DNA of 64,000 bases from Selaginella tamariscina (taxonomy: Eukaryota; Streptophyta; Lycopodiopsida; Selaginellales; Selaginellaceae): contig PUQB01000022.1 of the NCBI GenBank assembly GCA_003024785.1, positions 752,001 to 816,000 of the forward strand, written 5' to 3'. Made by a program: the position numbers and the translations under genes. Positions 35,960 through 47,930 of the stretch are shown here, in pieces (the stretch's first letter is position 1; each line of letters begins with the position of its first letter). The notes beneath the pieces were generated by a model. That model saw only the letters and a list, made by a program, of their open reading frames with translations. It was not told the DNA's origin and made no database searches.

Positions 35960-36560
35960 AAAAAATCCTATAAGTACAAAAAAAATCCTACGACAGTAGG
36001 AAATATCCTACCCAGACAAGAGAACTAGACAGTCATGACGGTTAAAGTAGAATAGGATTTGGTTAGGACAAGAAGGGTAGGAGTGGGGTGAGGAAGGCTA
36101 TGAAGGCTATGGAGAGTAATGCATGAGAGAGAGAGAATCTGCTTTCTCTTGTAACTATTTAGTAATGTAAGTGCATAGTTATTATATAATATATATATTG
36201 AATATATTCTTATCCTATGATAAAACTATCTTATTAATGCTATAACATGGCAATGGCCAAAGCAAAATCCTATCCTTGACCTTAGAGACGAAAAAAGTAC
36301 ATATATAGATTATTTCAAGACAAAATTCCTTAACCTTTAACAAGGGAAGGCTTTTCTTGCGGTATGAACAGTGATTTCTACACATAAGAAAGTTCTCCAT
36401 GTTAACACATGGGGACCACGGAGGGATTTCGCCATTGTTATATAGGAATTCATGAAATTCCTAAGTGAGAAGTGATATATGAGAGTTTAAGTGAGAAAAA
36501 AAAATGTGTACATATGATGATGGATGGAGCCTTAGAAATATCATAATCTTAATTCATCTT
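35960..36560. other. Possible leader or LTR region of old element H
   Basis: Contains 'aaaaaatcctacgacagtaggaaatatcctaccc' (a small inverted motif) and a purine-rich stretch near 36060-36140. It precedes gag-like relics of element H and could be its 5' end, but I find no matching second LTR. Confidence 0.25.
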
Positions 36561-36899
36561 TAGCAAGAGAAGAGATAATAGGCAGGCCGAGAAAGAGGCT
36601 GCTCATGCTGAGTAGATGCTAATAGGTAAAAGCTCTTATAAGACTTATTGATCAAATAAGAGAAAGTGCCATTAAAATTGTGGAGGATATACAATACGGT
36701 GACTATTAACTCCGGAGAAGAGGAGTTGAAAGGAACTCCTTGGAGAACAAGATTTCATAGTAAATCGGGAGGAGAATCTCCTGAAAGTTATGTCTTAGTG
36801 CAGAGGAAGGTGGTAGAGAAAGCCCACCGAGAATGTCTAATATGACACTTTTTCTTGAAATGTTGGGAGGAACATTGATGTACACAAAATTTATTACAT

Positions 36900-37560
36900 G
36901 AAAGAAGGAAAATCCTAAAAGACACTTAATACAGTTTGAGTAAGTTATAAAGTTGTATAAAGTAAGTAATGTAAATAAGTTGCTTATATTTTCTCACACA
37001 TTAAAAGGAAATGCATCTAATTGGTATTATGAGTTAGAAAAAGATGTGAGAAAAGATTATAGAAAGTGACAAAAACTTTTAAAGAGAAGAGTTGCTGGAA
37101 GAGCATTTAAAAAAGCTCAAGAATATTCAGCAAGAAAAACAGAAACTATAAAGAATATACACACATTTTAAGAAGCATGAAAAGAAATGCAAACTATGTT
37201 AAAGAAGATGCTTTGCTTCAATGGTATTAGTAAGGATTGCAGAAGTCATATAGGCATTATGCAATGACCTTTCAGGAAGTAGACAGGAAAGATCTTATAA
37301 AGTATCTAAAATTATGAGAAGAAGAGGAGACAAATAAAGAATATAAAGTTCGAGACTATAAGGCTGATGAAAATGCTATTACAGTTAGTTAAGTCCTTAA
37401 AAAATAGTCCTCATATAAGGAATTGGATGCCAAGATATGGTGTGCCAAGTGTAAAATCATGGGCATATTGGGATGGATGTAGGCTAAAATTGCCAAAATG
37501 TCAAATATATGATAAAGAAGGACATTCGACAAAGGACTGTAAGTTTTCTTAATCAAAATA
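36900..37560 (+). pseudogene. Element H gag relic with damaged zinc knuckle
   Basis: Codons such as TLKGNASNWYYELEKDVRKD (about 37000-37065) resemble gypsy gag. The frame 37367-37552 ends with KCQIYDKEGHSTKDC, a CX2CX4HX4C knuckle whose second cysteine is tyrosine. TGT to TAT fits a single G-to-A change. Several stops interrupt the region. Confidence 0.55.
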
Positions 37561-38639
37561 TGACACGTGTGGAGAAGAAAGGAGGAATGAAGGGAGGAAA
37601 GAAGGTCGATATGAACATGTCACTTCCTGTGAAGCAACCTTTTGTTAACACATTCTCATCTTGTAATAAGAAGCTCTATTATGGAGCAGTACTGGAATTA
37701 GCAGGAAAGAAGGAACATAATCCTTTCGATAATAGAAGGAATGCTCCTTATACAAGAGGAAATAATAGGTTGAAAGAAATCATACTAATTATGTTCCTCA
37801 TACAAACCTTATATGGGAAGGAATGAGACTTCCTACAAAGGACCAAAAAGGTCATATTAAAGAAAAGAATATATAAAAATCAAAATGACTATAGACAAAG
37901 AGAAGTGCAAAGAAGGAATTCCATTAATTTACTTGTTATACATATGAAGAGAAATAACATATTTCTCCAAATTGTCTAGCAATCAACATTTTACTTCAAA
38001 CAATGCTTTTAAAAGACAACCTAGAGCTAGATTAATTGATGTAAAAGAGAGTAAGGTAGAAATTATCCTGTCGTAATATAAAAGAAAACATAAATCAGAA
38101 ATAGAAATACCTTACAACAGAAGAAGGAAATTCTGTATATATGTCACATGATAATATGCAAACATGAGGAGATGGAACATTCATTTCCAAGAATGAGATT
38201 TGAGTACATTTTAGATGATGATAAACAACCAACAAATATACATAAAGATCTAAAAATAAAGTATTATTTTAGGGAGGAATATTCAAGAGAAAAAGAATAT
38301 TCTTGTAAAATAGAGTATCCCTAGAAAACATAATATTCATGTGAAGCATATTCAATATGACATGGCAGAATCAATGGCTCTAAGTGCATTGAGCCAAGAA
38401 ATCAAAATTACGCTGGGACAATTAATACATATTTCCCCATATATTAAAAATCAAATTTTGCAAATGTTAAACACTGTCCCAAAATATTTACCTACCTATG
38501 CATGACAAGAAACTCACCGAATAGAAAAGTATTATGAAAAAAAAGGTGATTATGATAGGTATGTACCAAGTATCACAATATATATTGGTAAAAATAAGAT
38601 AAAAGGAGGGAGGTTCAAGAGTTAATTTTATTGAAGAAC

Positions 38640-38902
38640 ATACTTGTAAGAAAATGGATTTAAGACCCATTGAGCCTACTCCTTTTAATCTAAAAATGAT
38701 AGATCAAAGTGTTAAACTTGTAGGTATAGTGAGAGGAGTGACTATATTCATAAAAGATCTAAAGTATAAAGTGTCACTCATTATCCTCCAAATGAAAGGA
38801 AAGGATACTGTATATACTATGTTATTAGGAAGACCTTGGTTGAAAACGGGGAACATAAAAAATGATGCTAGGAGAAGGAGAAAGAAAACTAGTGATCTAT
38901 AA
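38640..38902 (+). pseudogene. Element H protease C-terminal relic
   Basis: An 82-codon frame with MLLGRPWLKTGN, the conserved second half of the gypsy-type aspartic protease. The catalytic DTG half is not seen in this frame. Confidence 0.5.
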
Positions 38903-39046
38903 TCATACTAAAATATATGTTAAAAGGGAAAACAAACCTTTTATTTTAGAAGGATATGACTGGTTTAATTGGTTACATGATCAGGAAGAGGTAGAAATCT
39001 TAAAGCATATCCTGACTTGAAGGTCTTAACAGATATAGACCTTAAT

Positions 39047-40006
39047 TGTCAGAGTTTTACTTGGTGCCACAAAGGCGGCTTGCCAGGTGCCAACCCTTAA
39101 ATCCCCTCTTTGGAAACCCCACGGAATCTGGTAAAGTAACCCATATTAGGAACTCAACCCTTAGGAACTTAAGCCCCTAACTGACCAAGTCCACGAACGA
39201 GACTCACCTTATGAATCAGGATACACGGACTAGCCAAGCTATAGGTGTCATTCCTAACTTGGTGTGGTTGAGGTGGCTGGAGCAAGGCCTCAACCATTAA
39301 TTCTGCGGAACGTGGACTTGGGCAATACCTTTGAGCTTGCAAGCAGGTTTTCGGCCCAAGGAATTTGACTAACTCCTTGGAAGTAACGTACCCCTATCAC
39401 AAAGGCAAGATCTTGCTAATGATAAGGATAGTTTAACCCAAAGGTGGAACGTACCCCTGTCATGTAGAAGTTTGGGTGGCACAACAGAGGGTTGCGCCTT
39501 AACGACACAAGCTTAGCTTGCACCAGTAGGAGGTTAACAAGCTCTCTTTTGAATCTAGAAAGCCTCACTACATATACTCTACCTTATTTATGTGACGGAG
39601 CCCCCCCCGTTTCTTACATGAGTAAGTGGGCTGGCACAGAAATGTCAGCCCCTTAGAGAAAAGAGATGCCTAACCTAACCCTAAACCTAACCCCTAGGGG
39701 GGGGTATTATGGCGTGGGGATAGGTCAACCCTAGGGGTGTCCCTAACCCTTATTTTGACAAGCTATACTTTGCAAAAAACCCTAACCTAGAACGTCAAAA
39801 TGGGGGAGAGTTTTTTAAATGGAAGTGCTAGCTTTGCCTAAAGTTTCTTGCAAATACCTAATGACACCCGGCTGAACCATCACTAGATACCCAAGTTCAC
39901 TATGCGGGCCCTATTTTTTCTACATCTAGGGTTCGTCACATAATTCAGTAGGTAACAACAGTCAAATCCCAAAGTAAAGGGTCGAGTCATAGTAAAAACT
40001 ATGACA
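39047..40006 (-). mobile_element. Solo LTR, G family, reverse, in element H
   Basis: 960 bp, TGTCAGAG..CTATGACA, with exact TSD TTAAT (39042-39046 and 40007-40011). It matches the reverse complement of the element G LTR. Confidence 0.92.
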
Positions 40007-40399
40007 TTAATGTAGTACTGAAAGGAAAGAAAATTATTTAGCAAAAGGAAAATGACATGAATAGATTAAAGGAAAAGTTTTATAAAGCAATCTCTTATGA
40101 GATTGATTTATAAGAAAAGCATGCAAAGTATACATATGTGTATACCACGGAACCTTTAGAGCAAGTGAATATAGACAAAAAATGAGCCTAAAATCTTATT
40201 CATTACTCAAGAATTAAATATAGAATTCTAGAAAAAAGGATTGAACTTACTTCAAAAGTATCAGAATGTTTTTGCCTAGTTATATAAAGATCTTAAAGGC
40301 ATACCTCTTGAATTGTGTATACACACTATACAATTATTATCAGGATGTGAACTTGTGAAACAAAGAGTATACATTATGAATCCTAATTATGCACAATTT

Positions 40400-41285
40400 G
40401 TTAAGGAGGAGATAGATAAACTATTAAATGTCAGTTTCATTTATCCTATAAAAGGTGCACAATAGTTATCACCACTTGTGATAGTTCTTAAAAAGAATGA
40501 AAAATTAAGAGTATGTATAAACTATAAAAAATTAAATGATGCCACAAAAAAGGATGTTTTTTCTATCCCGTTTACAGAGGAAATGTTGGATAGTGTGGCT
40601 TGACATGAAATGTATTCTTTTATGGATAAATTCTCAGGATATAACCAGATTCTAGTGGCTTAAGAGGATCAACATAAAACAGTTTTTATAAGCCCATGGG
40701 GTGTATATGCATACAAGGTTATGCTATTTGGCCTTTGTAATGCACCTTTTACTTTTCAAATGATTTACTTTCTGAGAATATTTACTAGATTTTATAAAAG
40801 TTTTTATGGATGATTTTAGTATCTATAGTAATAAGGAAAATCATCTTTACTGTTTAGAAAAATGTTTTCAAAAATGTAAGCAACATCAAGTTGCTCTAAA
40901 TTCTGAGAAACATAACTTTTGTGAAATCAGGAGTTTTCTTAGGGCATGTGGTATATAAAGAGGGAATCCTGGTTGATTAGAATAAGGTTAAAGTTATACT
41001 TACTTTATAACCACTGCAAAATTTAAAAGAATTAAGACGGTTTTTAGGAAAAATCGGCTATCATAGAAGATTTATTAAGGATTATGTTTGGATAGCCAGA
41101 CTTTTAATCGACATTTTAAAGGCAAGAATATCCTACATTTGGACTCATGAATATCAAGAATCCTTTAATAGATTACGGAAGTTCTTGGTGACAGCACTTA
41201 TATTAGTAAATCCTAAATGGGACATAGAATTTCATAAACATGTAAATGCCTCAGATATTGCAATAGGAGCAACCTTGACATAGAC
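40400..41285 (+). pseudogene. Element H reverse transcriptase relic
   Basis: Reading with stops: LRVCINYKKLNDATKKD (about 40504), YSFMDKFSGYNQILVA (about 40613, the aspartate of the first catalytic motif in MDKFSGYNQ), VMLFGLCNAPFTFQM (about 40720), the start of a connection domain, and DASDIAIGATLT (about 41248), where element G is inserted. In-frame stops and a damaged YxDD region (near 40800) show it is dead. Confidence 0.75.
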
Positions 41286-42253
41286 TGTCATAGTTTTTAC
41301 TATGACTCGACCCTTTACTTTGGGGTTTGACTGTTGTTACTTACCGAGTTATGTAACGAACCCTAGATGTAGTAGGAAACAGGCCCGTTTAGTGCACTTG
41401 GGTATCTAGTGATGGTTCAGTCGGGTGTCATTAGGTATTTGCAGGAAACTCTAGGCGAAGCTAGAACTTACCTTCTAGAAACTCTCCCCTGGTTTGACGT
41501 TCCAGGTTATAAGTATAGCTTGTCAAAATAAGGGTTAGGGACACTCCTAGGGTTGACCTAACCCTAGGGTTGCCCTAACCCCACACCCTAATACCCCCCT
41601 AGGGGTTAGGTTTAGGGTTAGGTTAGGACAACCAGTTTCTCTAAGGGCTGGCATTTTCGTGCCAGCCCACTTACTCATTTAGGTAAACAGGGGGGGGGGT
41701 TCCGTCACATAAATAAGGTAGAGTATATGTAGTGAGGCTTCATGGGTTCAAAAGAGAGCTCGTTAACCTCCTACCGGTGCAAGTTAAGCTTGTGTCGTCA
41801 AGGTGCAACCCTCCGTTGTGCCACCCAAACTTCCACATGACAGGGGTACAACCCACCCTAGGGTTAAACTATCCTTATCGTTGGCAGGATCTTGCCTTTG
41901 AGATAGGGGCACGTCACTTCCAAAGAGTTAGTAAGATTCCTTGGTCCGGAAACCTGCCCGCAAGCTCAAAGACATTGCCCGAGTTCACGTTCCGCAAAAC
42001 TAGTGGTTGAGGCCTTGCTCCGGCCGCCTCAACCACGCCAAGCTAGGAACAACACTTAAAGCTCGGCTAGTCTGTGTATCCTGATTCACAAGGTGAGTCT
42101 CGTTCGTGGGCTTAGTCAGTTAGGGGTTTGAGTTCCTAAGGCTTGGGTTCCTAATACGGTTATTTTACTAGATTCCGTGGGGTTTCCAGAGAGGGGATTC
42201 CAGGGTTGGCACCTGGCAAGCCGCCTTTGTGGCACCAAGTAAAAACTCTGACA
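41286..42253 (+). repeat. 5' LTR of element G
   Basis: 968 bp with a terminal short inverted region (TCATAGTTTTTACTATGA), CCCTAGGG-rich text at 41550-41610, and a poly-G near 41691. It contains no gene. Confidence 0.92.
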
Positions 42254-42581
42254 ATTGGTATCGGAGCAAGTTCTTTGCGGTCAGTAGGACTACCTTAAGT
42301 CGTAGGGTGTTTCAATGTTTAAATAACTCTAAATTCTCGATATACTCTATTGCTTTCGGTTAACATGTCTGTATTCTGCGCAGAGAGTTTGATCCTGTGA
42401 GTTGTCAAACTTCGGAGAACACTTGCTCAGTGAGTCGGCGTGAGATTCTAGGTTTGTCCGAAAGTCTTATGCTAGTTTAAGCTGATGTGTGTGGGTGTAC
42501 AACCTGTGCAGGGTGTTTCCAGTTTCACATTGGGAATATTCCAAGCATATTCTCTGAGTGTTGACACAAGGGTTCAATACG

Positions 42582-43709
42582 ATGAGCAAGAGAAAGCAAC
42601 CAGAGCCTGAGGCAGAGAGGGCTGTCGCAGAGGCTCCAAATGAGGAGATGGATGAGGCTGATCCAGGTCGCCCCCCTAGAGTTAGACAACGACCTGGATG
42701 GCGAGAAATAATGATGGATGCCCTAAACGAACTTCGAGGGGATGTTTTGGGGTTAAACGACCGAATCAATAATGTTGCCGTTCGGATTCCGACGAATACT
42801 GCAGTGCCAGATGTTCCGCAATCAGACACACGGAAAAAGAAGAAGAAGCATGACTCAGAGTCAGGTTCCTCTGAATCAGATTCTTCGACAGAAGAAGGTG
42901 GTAGAGGTCCCAGTAAATTCAAACTGGTAAAGCCTTCGAATTTCATGGGTTCAAAGGATTACAAGGTTTTGGATGACTGGTTTCTAGTCTTACCATTCGG
43001 GTTGTGCAATGCTCCAGCAACTTTTTGCACAATGATGGATGATGTGTTTAGAGACTATCTTGACGAGTTCGTAGTGGTGTATATTGATGACATTCTGATT
43101 TTCAGTTCGACAATCGAGGAACATGTGGAACACTTAGAGAAAGTGTTTCAGAGGTTGAGAGAGAACCAATTGTATGCTAAAGAAAGCAAGTGCGCATTTG
43201 GTCAAACCAAGATAGATTTCTTGGGACACTTGATCTCAGGTGGGGAGGTTGCCATGGACCCAAAGAAAATTCAAGCTATTACCGAGTGGATGACTTTAAA
43301 AGATGTGCATGAAGTTAGATCATTTCTTGGTCTGACAGGGTATTACCGAAGATTCATAAAGGGTTACTCGGAAATAGCGGCCCCATTGACAGATCTTACG
43401 AAAAACATTCCATGGCATTGGACTCCAGAGTGCCAACGTGCGTTCGTCAAACTCAAAGAGGCTATCTCTTCTGAGCCAGTTTTGCAGTTGCCCATCTTTG
43501 AAGATCCCTTTGAAGTAGAATGTGACGCTTCCGACTTTGCAATTGGTGGTGTATTGCAACAAAAGGACATCCAGTGTCCTTTTCTCGAAAAAGTTAGATG
43601 CGCAAACTCGATGGCCTACTCACGAAAAGGAGATGTATGCTATTGTTGCTTCCTTGGAGTATTGGCGTCATTATCTTCCAAGTCATGGCACTGTGGTTTG
43701 GACAGATAG
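42582..43709 (+). CDS. Element G gag-RT fusion frame
   Basis: From ATG 42582 (MSKRKQPEPEAERA..) the frame encodes an acidic gag N terminus with a lysine/serine-rich stretch and FKLVKPSNFMGSKDYKVLDD, the usual start of a gypsy capsid domain. It then joins in frame to LPFGLCNAPATFCTMMDDVF and VVVYIDDILIFSS, the second half of RT with its catalytic YIDD. It continues through the connection domain (FLGLTGYYRRFIKGYSEIAA) into the RNase H start (ECDASDFAIGGVLQQ), where a frameshift near 43570 ends the match. The first RT aspartate is gone, so it cannot be an active polymerase. Confidence 0.8.
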   Translation: MSKRKQPEPEAERAVAEAPNEEMDEADPGRPPRVRQRPGWREIMMDALNELRGDVLGLNDRINNVAVRIPTNTAVPDVPQSDTRKKKKKHDSESGSSESDSSTEEGGRGPSKFKLVKPSNFMGSKDYKVLDDWFLVLPFGLCNAPATFCTMMDDVFRDYLDEFVVVYIDDILIFSSTIEEHVEHLEKVFQRLRENQLYAKESKCAFGQTKIDFLGHLISGGEVAMDPKKIQAITEWMTLKDVHEVRSFLGLTGYYRRFIKGYSEIAAPLTDLTKNIPWHWTPECQRAFVKLKEAISSEPVLQLPIFEDPFEVECDASDFAIGGVLQQKDIQCPFLEKVRCANSMAYSRKGDVCYCCFLGVLASLSSKSWHCGLDR

Positions 43710-43850
43710 TGTAACTCTAAGGTATTTTGAAACGCAGCCGAAGCTATCGCCGAAGTATGCTAGATGGCAGCAAAGTTGGCACGATTTCAACCTGAAATCA
43801 AACATAAAGCGGGAAAGGACAATGTGGTAGCTGATGCACTCAGTAGGAAA
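43560..43850 (+). pseudogene. Element G RNase H remainder
   Basis: Read in other frames: HEKEMYAIVASLEYWRHYLP (about 43618), WTDSVTLRYFETQPKLSPKY (about 43695) and an NVVADALSRKGH end (about 43820). Two frame changes are needed. Confidence 0.7.
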
Positions 43851-45249
43851 GGCCATCTTCGAATTATGTCAGCACCCGTGTTCAACTTTGGTGGATGAAT
43901 TTGTGACGGCGTATCCTCAGGACAAGTTTGCTAAGGAGGCTTTGAGCCTGGTGGCAAAGAGGAAACAAGTTCATCAGTTACGAAGAGATGGTAATATTCC
44001 AGCAGGAATAGAAAGTCGAATGGATGCACTCAAACAGGCACATTTTGCGGTACGAGATGGAGTTCTTTATTATAAAGAAAAGAGACTCTATGTTCCAGAA
44101 GGGACATGGAGGGAGAGGCTGTTAAGAGAGCATCATGACGTTCCTTTGGCAGGACATGGTGGAAGGCATAAGACGTTGGCTTTGTTGAAACAGGGATTCT
44201 ATTGGCCGGGTATGATAGATGATGTTGCCAAGTATGTCAAGACATGCCCCACATGTCAACAAGTAAAGAGCCGATCGCAAAAACGAGCTGGGAAGTTGCA
44301 GTGTATACCGATTCCAGAGCGGCCATTTCAAAGTGTTACTTTGGACTTTATCATGGGATTGCCAAAATCTTGTGGTTTTAACGCTCATGGTGGTAGTCGA
44401 TCGGTTTTCAAAGGTTGCTCATTTCATTCCAACTGTAGAGACAGTGAATGCAATTCAAGCAGCGAAGTTGTTCTTCCACGAAGTCATAAGAGTGCGCGGA
44501 CTACGGAAACCATGATCTCAGATCGGGATCCTCGGTTTACGGGAAGTTTTGGGGGACATTGTTTAAGCAGTTTGGTACGATGCTCAAGTTCAGTACAGCC
44601 TACCATCCAAACTGATGGTCAAACGGAGAGGGTGAACCGACAAGTCGAGGACTATCTCAGATGCTATGTTCAAGGTGATCAACTTGATTGGGCTGAACAC
44701 TTAGATATGGCTGAGATATGTTACAATAACTCGATGCACACAGCAATCGGATGTAGCCCGATGGAAGTGTTAACTGGGAATAAGGGTGGTATTCCTCAGA
44801 GTATGGTGTTACCGAAAGACGATAGCAATCGAGTTCCATCTGTAGCAGAGTTCACAGGACAATTGTATCGAACATGGGAAGCTGCTCGTCAAGCGATGGC
44901 TGCAGCACAGGAAAGGTATCGTCAGCAGTACGATAAGCATCGGCGGGATGTAGAGTATCAGGTTGGGGACATGGTATTGTTGAGTACCAGAAACCTGAAG
45001 GTTCCAACGACTCTTTCGAAGAAGTTTCTATCGCACTACATAGGCCCATACAAGGTGGTGAAGCAAGTAGGGAAAGTGGCTTATGGGTTAGATCTTCCTC
45101 CAGAGTTGGGAACAATACACAATGTGTTTCATGTCAACTTGCTTGAGCCATTCCACAAGGATGAGAAACATCCACATAGATATCATAATTTACGTCCGCC
45201 TCCAGAGTTAGTTGGTGAGGAGAAAGAATTTGAAGTTGAGCAATATTAA
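43834..45249 (+). pseudogene. Element G integrase
   Basis: A 471-codon frame. It holds the zinc region (LAGHGGRHKTLALLKQGFYW, then CPTCQQVKSR), the core start SVTLDFIMGLPKS (about 44330), a region shifted out of frame (about 44390-44510, with VVDRFSKVAHFIP in another frame), then ISDRDPRFTGSF, TDGQTERVNRQVEDYLRCYV with the catalytic E, and YQVGDMVLLSTRNL. Compensating frameshifts restore the frame. The final FEVEQ runs to a stop where another one-base shift hides the chromodomain. Confidence 0.8.
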
Positions 45250-45400
45250 AGGGGCGAAACATTCATGGACGGCGAAAACGTAAACGTGAATATCTTGTTA
45301 AGTGGAAAGGGTACCCGGCATGCGAGTCGACATGGGAACCATTGGAGAATCTGCAAACGCGATGGAGTTAGTGAATGAGTTTGAGACAAGGTCTCAAACT
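45222..45400 (+). pseudogene. Element G chromodomain (frameshifted)
   Basis: After FEVEQ, reading one base off gives [21 protein letters not shown] and LENLQN, a chromodomain like those of other chromoviral integrases. The shift lies in 'gagcaatattaaagggg'. Confidence 0.7.
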
Positions 45401-45781
45401 GATTAAGAAATAAAGTTTCTTCTTAACCTAGGGGCCGACAGACAACCTTAACTAGAGGCCTCCAATATAAATTCTAGTTAACTTAAAGAAATTAACTAAC
45501 TGTTGTCTGTGTCGGGTGACAGACTTTGCAGACGTGCAAAAGGTCTCCAAATGACTTCTTGTCGCAGGTGGTGCCTCCGGCAGCTGAGTTCTCGCTCAGT
45601 GAACGACGGTTCTGAAGTATTTGGCTTCGCGTAATGCAAGGGGGGTAATAAAAACTTGTGAACTTTTTGCTGACTCCGCATAGAGTGATTAGTGTTAGTT
45701 TTCAGTTAATTTTTCCTAACCTAGTCTAGTCTTGGAGTTAGACGTCAACGAGGACGTTGACATTCTCAAAGGCGGGGAGTG

Positions 45782-46747
45782 TGTCATAGTTTTTACTATG
45801 ACTCGACCCTTTACTTTGGGGTTTGACTTGTTACTTACCGAGTTGTGTGACGAACCCTAGATGTAGTAGGAAACAGGCCCGTTTAGTGCACTTGGGTATC
45901 TAGTGATGGTCCGGCCGGGTGTCATTAGGTATTTGCAGGAAACTCTAGGCGAAGCTAGAACTTACCTTCTAGAAACTCTCCCCCGGTTTGACGTTCCAGG
46001 TTATAAAGTATAGCTTGTCAAAATAAGGGTTAGGGACACTCCTAGGGTTGACCTAACCCTAGGGTTGCCCTAACCCCACCCTAATACCCCCCCTAGGGGT
46101 TAGGTTTAGGGTTAGGTTAGGACAACCAGTTTCTCTAAGGGCTGGCATTTCCGTGCCAGCCCACTTACTCATTTAGGTAAACAGGGGGGGGGGGGTCCGT
46201 CACATAAATAAGGTAGAGTATATGTAGTGAGGCTTCCTGGGTTCAAAAGAGAGCTCGTTAACCTCCTACCGGTGCAAGCTAAGCTTGTGTGTCGTCAAGG
46301 TGCAACCCTCCGTTGTGCCGCCCAAACTTCCACACGACAGGGGTACAACCCACCCTAGGGTTAGACTATCCTTATCGTTGGCAGGATCTTGCCTTTGAGA
46401 TAGGGGCACGTCACTTCCAAGGAGTTAGTCAGATTCCTTGGTCCGAAAACCTGCCCGCAAGCTCAAAGACATTGCCCGAGTTCACGTTCCGCAAAACTAG
46501 TGGTTGAGGCCTTGCTCCGGCCGCCTCAACCACGCCAAGCTAGGAACGACACCTAAAGCTCGGCTAGTCCGTGTATCCTGATTCACAAGGTGAGTCTCGT
46601 TCGTGGCTTAGTCAGTTAGGGGTTTGAGTTCCTAAGGCTTGGGTTCCTAATACGGGTTATTTTACCAGATTCCGTGGGGTTTCAGAGAGGGATTCAGGGT
46701 TGGCACCTGGCAAGCCGCCTTTGTGGCACCAAGTAAAAACTCTGACA
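45782..46747 (+). repeat. 3' LTR of element G
   Basis: 966 bp, almost identical to 41286-42253. Confidence 0.92.
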
Positions 46748-47240
46748 TAGACACTGGAAAATAGAAAGGATCATTCTATCTACTATGCAAGTTGTAGGTT
46801 AACACCAGCAGAGGTAACTTATACTACTACAAAAAAAGAAACTTTAGGAATGGTATATGCAATCCATAAATTTAGACATTATTTTATTAACTAATAAAGT
46901 CAAAAATCATAAGGCTTTATTACACCTTCTAAATAAGCCAATTTGATTGGCTAGATGGTTCCTCCTATTATAAAAATATGATTTTCAGATAATACATAAG
47001 CTAAAAAGGTAGCATGAACAAGCTGACCACCTGAACCGTATTAAAACAAAAGAAGTTCCAATCCAGTATATGGATGACTTTCTTGATGCACATTTATTTC
47101 ATGTGCAAATTTCTCCTATATGAATGGATGACATAAAAATATATTTGTCCACAAAACTAGTTCCACCATCTTAGGACACGAATAACCAAAAGTTATTTAT
47201 CGTGAGAACATGACGTTTTTCTTTGGTGGGAGGAAAGTTA
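46748..47240 (+). pseudogene. Element H RNase H and linker relic
   Basis: After TAGAC the codons SIYYASCRLTPAEVTYTTTK and LGMVYAIHKFRHYF continue the RNase H domain, then EQADHLNRIKTKEVPIQYMD (about 47020) matches the end-of-RNase H tether of plant gypsy elements. Integrase is not found. The text beyond about 47240 is unassigned. Confidence 0.7.
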
Positions 47241-47427
47241 TATAAGACTAGTCAGGATAGAGTGTTGCCTGAGAAAAACCCATTCGGGTCTGAGCATGAG
47301 GACATTTCCGTAGAGGAAATATAACTGTCAAGAAAATATTTACATTCCGGATTGTGATGAGCCGGTTAGGTCACCCTAGGTCGACATGCATCGAAACAAC
47401 CAAGAACCTAATCAAGACAATAAAATC

Positions 47428-47902
47428 TGTCAAGCCACAATCCAGGAACTAGGAAGAAAACAAAGATTCTAAGAATAGGAAGGCTTGACTCAGAAGCAAG
47501 GATAGGAACTAGGAACAGGAACAGGACGAATCCAGAGCAAGACAGGATCAGGATAGGATCCAGGAGCAAAGACAGGATCAGGATAGGATCCAGGAGCAAG
47601 ACAGGAAAGCGCAGGACAAGATCCAGGAACAAGACAGAACAAGACAGGATCCGGGGACAGACAGAAGCAGGACAGGAAACAGGAGGAGACAAGAGCAGGA
47701 CAGGAAACAAGACAAAACAAGACAAGACGAGATTGATCGTAGTAAGACTGTGTTAATAGTAACTGATTGTACAACAATTAGGTCGGAGCTTTTATGCTCA
47801 CAACTCCAAGAGCTAATCTAGGCATGAGTGTTAAAAGTGGTTGCATGCATGCAAAGTGACTGCATGCATGCAAAGGCTAAGATGAGTCCACATGTCCCTT
47901 AT
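47428..47902 (-). mobile_element. Element F 3' LTR, part cut off by transposon T
   Basis: Begins TGTCAAGCCACAATCC and follows the reverse A/B/C LTR up to '..cacatgtcccttat', where T is inserted. The rest of the LTR lies at 62401-62550. In uninterrupted copies (element A, 14531-14546 and 26229-26244) this point reads, on the reverse strand, 'cccttatcctctaggc'. Confidence 0.88.
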
Positions 47903-47930
47903 ATGCAAGGTTGTAACTAAAATGGGCATG
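47903..47930 (+). repeat. Left terminal inverted repeat of T
   Basis: Begins ATGCAAGGTTGTAACT and ends AAAATGGGCATG. It pairs with 62374-62400 (inverted: ATGCACATTGTAACT, then AAAGTGGGCATG). Confidence 0.8.

Larger units (their letters stand above)
41286..46747 (+). mobile_element. Element G: forward chromodomain gypsy element with gag-RT deletion
   Basis: Starts TGTCATAG, ends CTCTGACA, and has the TSD TAGAC (41281-41285 and 46748-46752) within element H's RNase H codons. Two near-identical LTRs (968 and 966 bp) imply a fairly recent insertion. The primer-binding site TGGTATCGGAGC is at 42256-42267 and a purine tract (aaaggcggggagtg) precedes the 3' LTR. The internal region is only 3.5 kb because the end of gag, protease and the front of RT are missing. 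Confidence 0.93.
36560..47240 (+). mobile_element. Element H: old, decayed gypsy element hosting G and a solo LTR
   Basis: Forward relics of gag (36.9-37.6 kb), protease (38.65-38.9 kb), RT (40.4-41.28 kb) and RNase H/linker (46748-47140) occur in correct order, interrupted by a solo LTR (39047-40006) and by element G (41286-46747). When G is ignored, codons on both sides of TAGAC read through the RNase H start, which confirms one original element. Many stops and high A+T are consistent with long decay of methylated cytosines. The termini are not found. Confidence 0.8.

Noticed and set aside
41732..42010. 92-codon frame (and its twin at 46289-46507) as a host gene
   Set aside because: Both lie at the same place in the two LTRs of element G, so this is LTR sequence open by chance.
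36560..47240. Element H as an endogenous pararetrovirus
   Set aside because: No movement-protein or coat-type features are seen and the domains read like plant gypsy gag, protease, RT and RNase H. Missing termini leave a small doubt.
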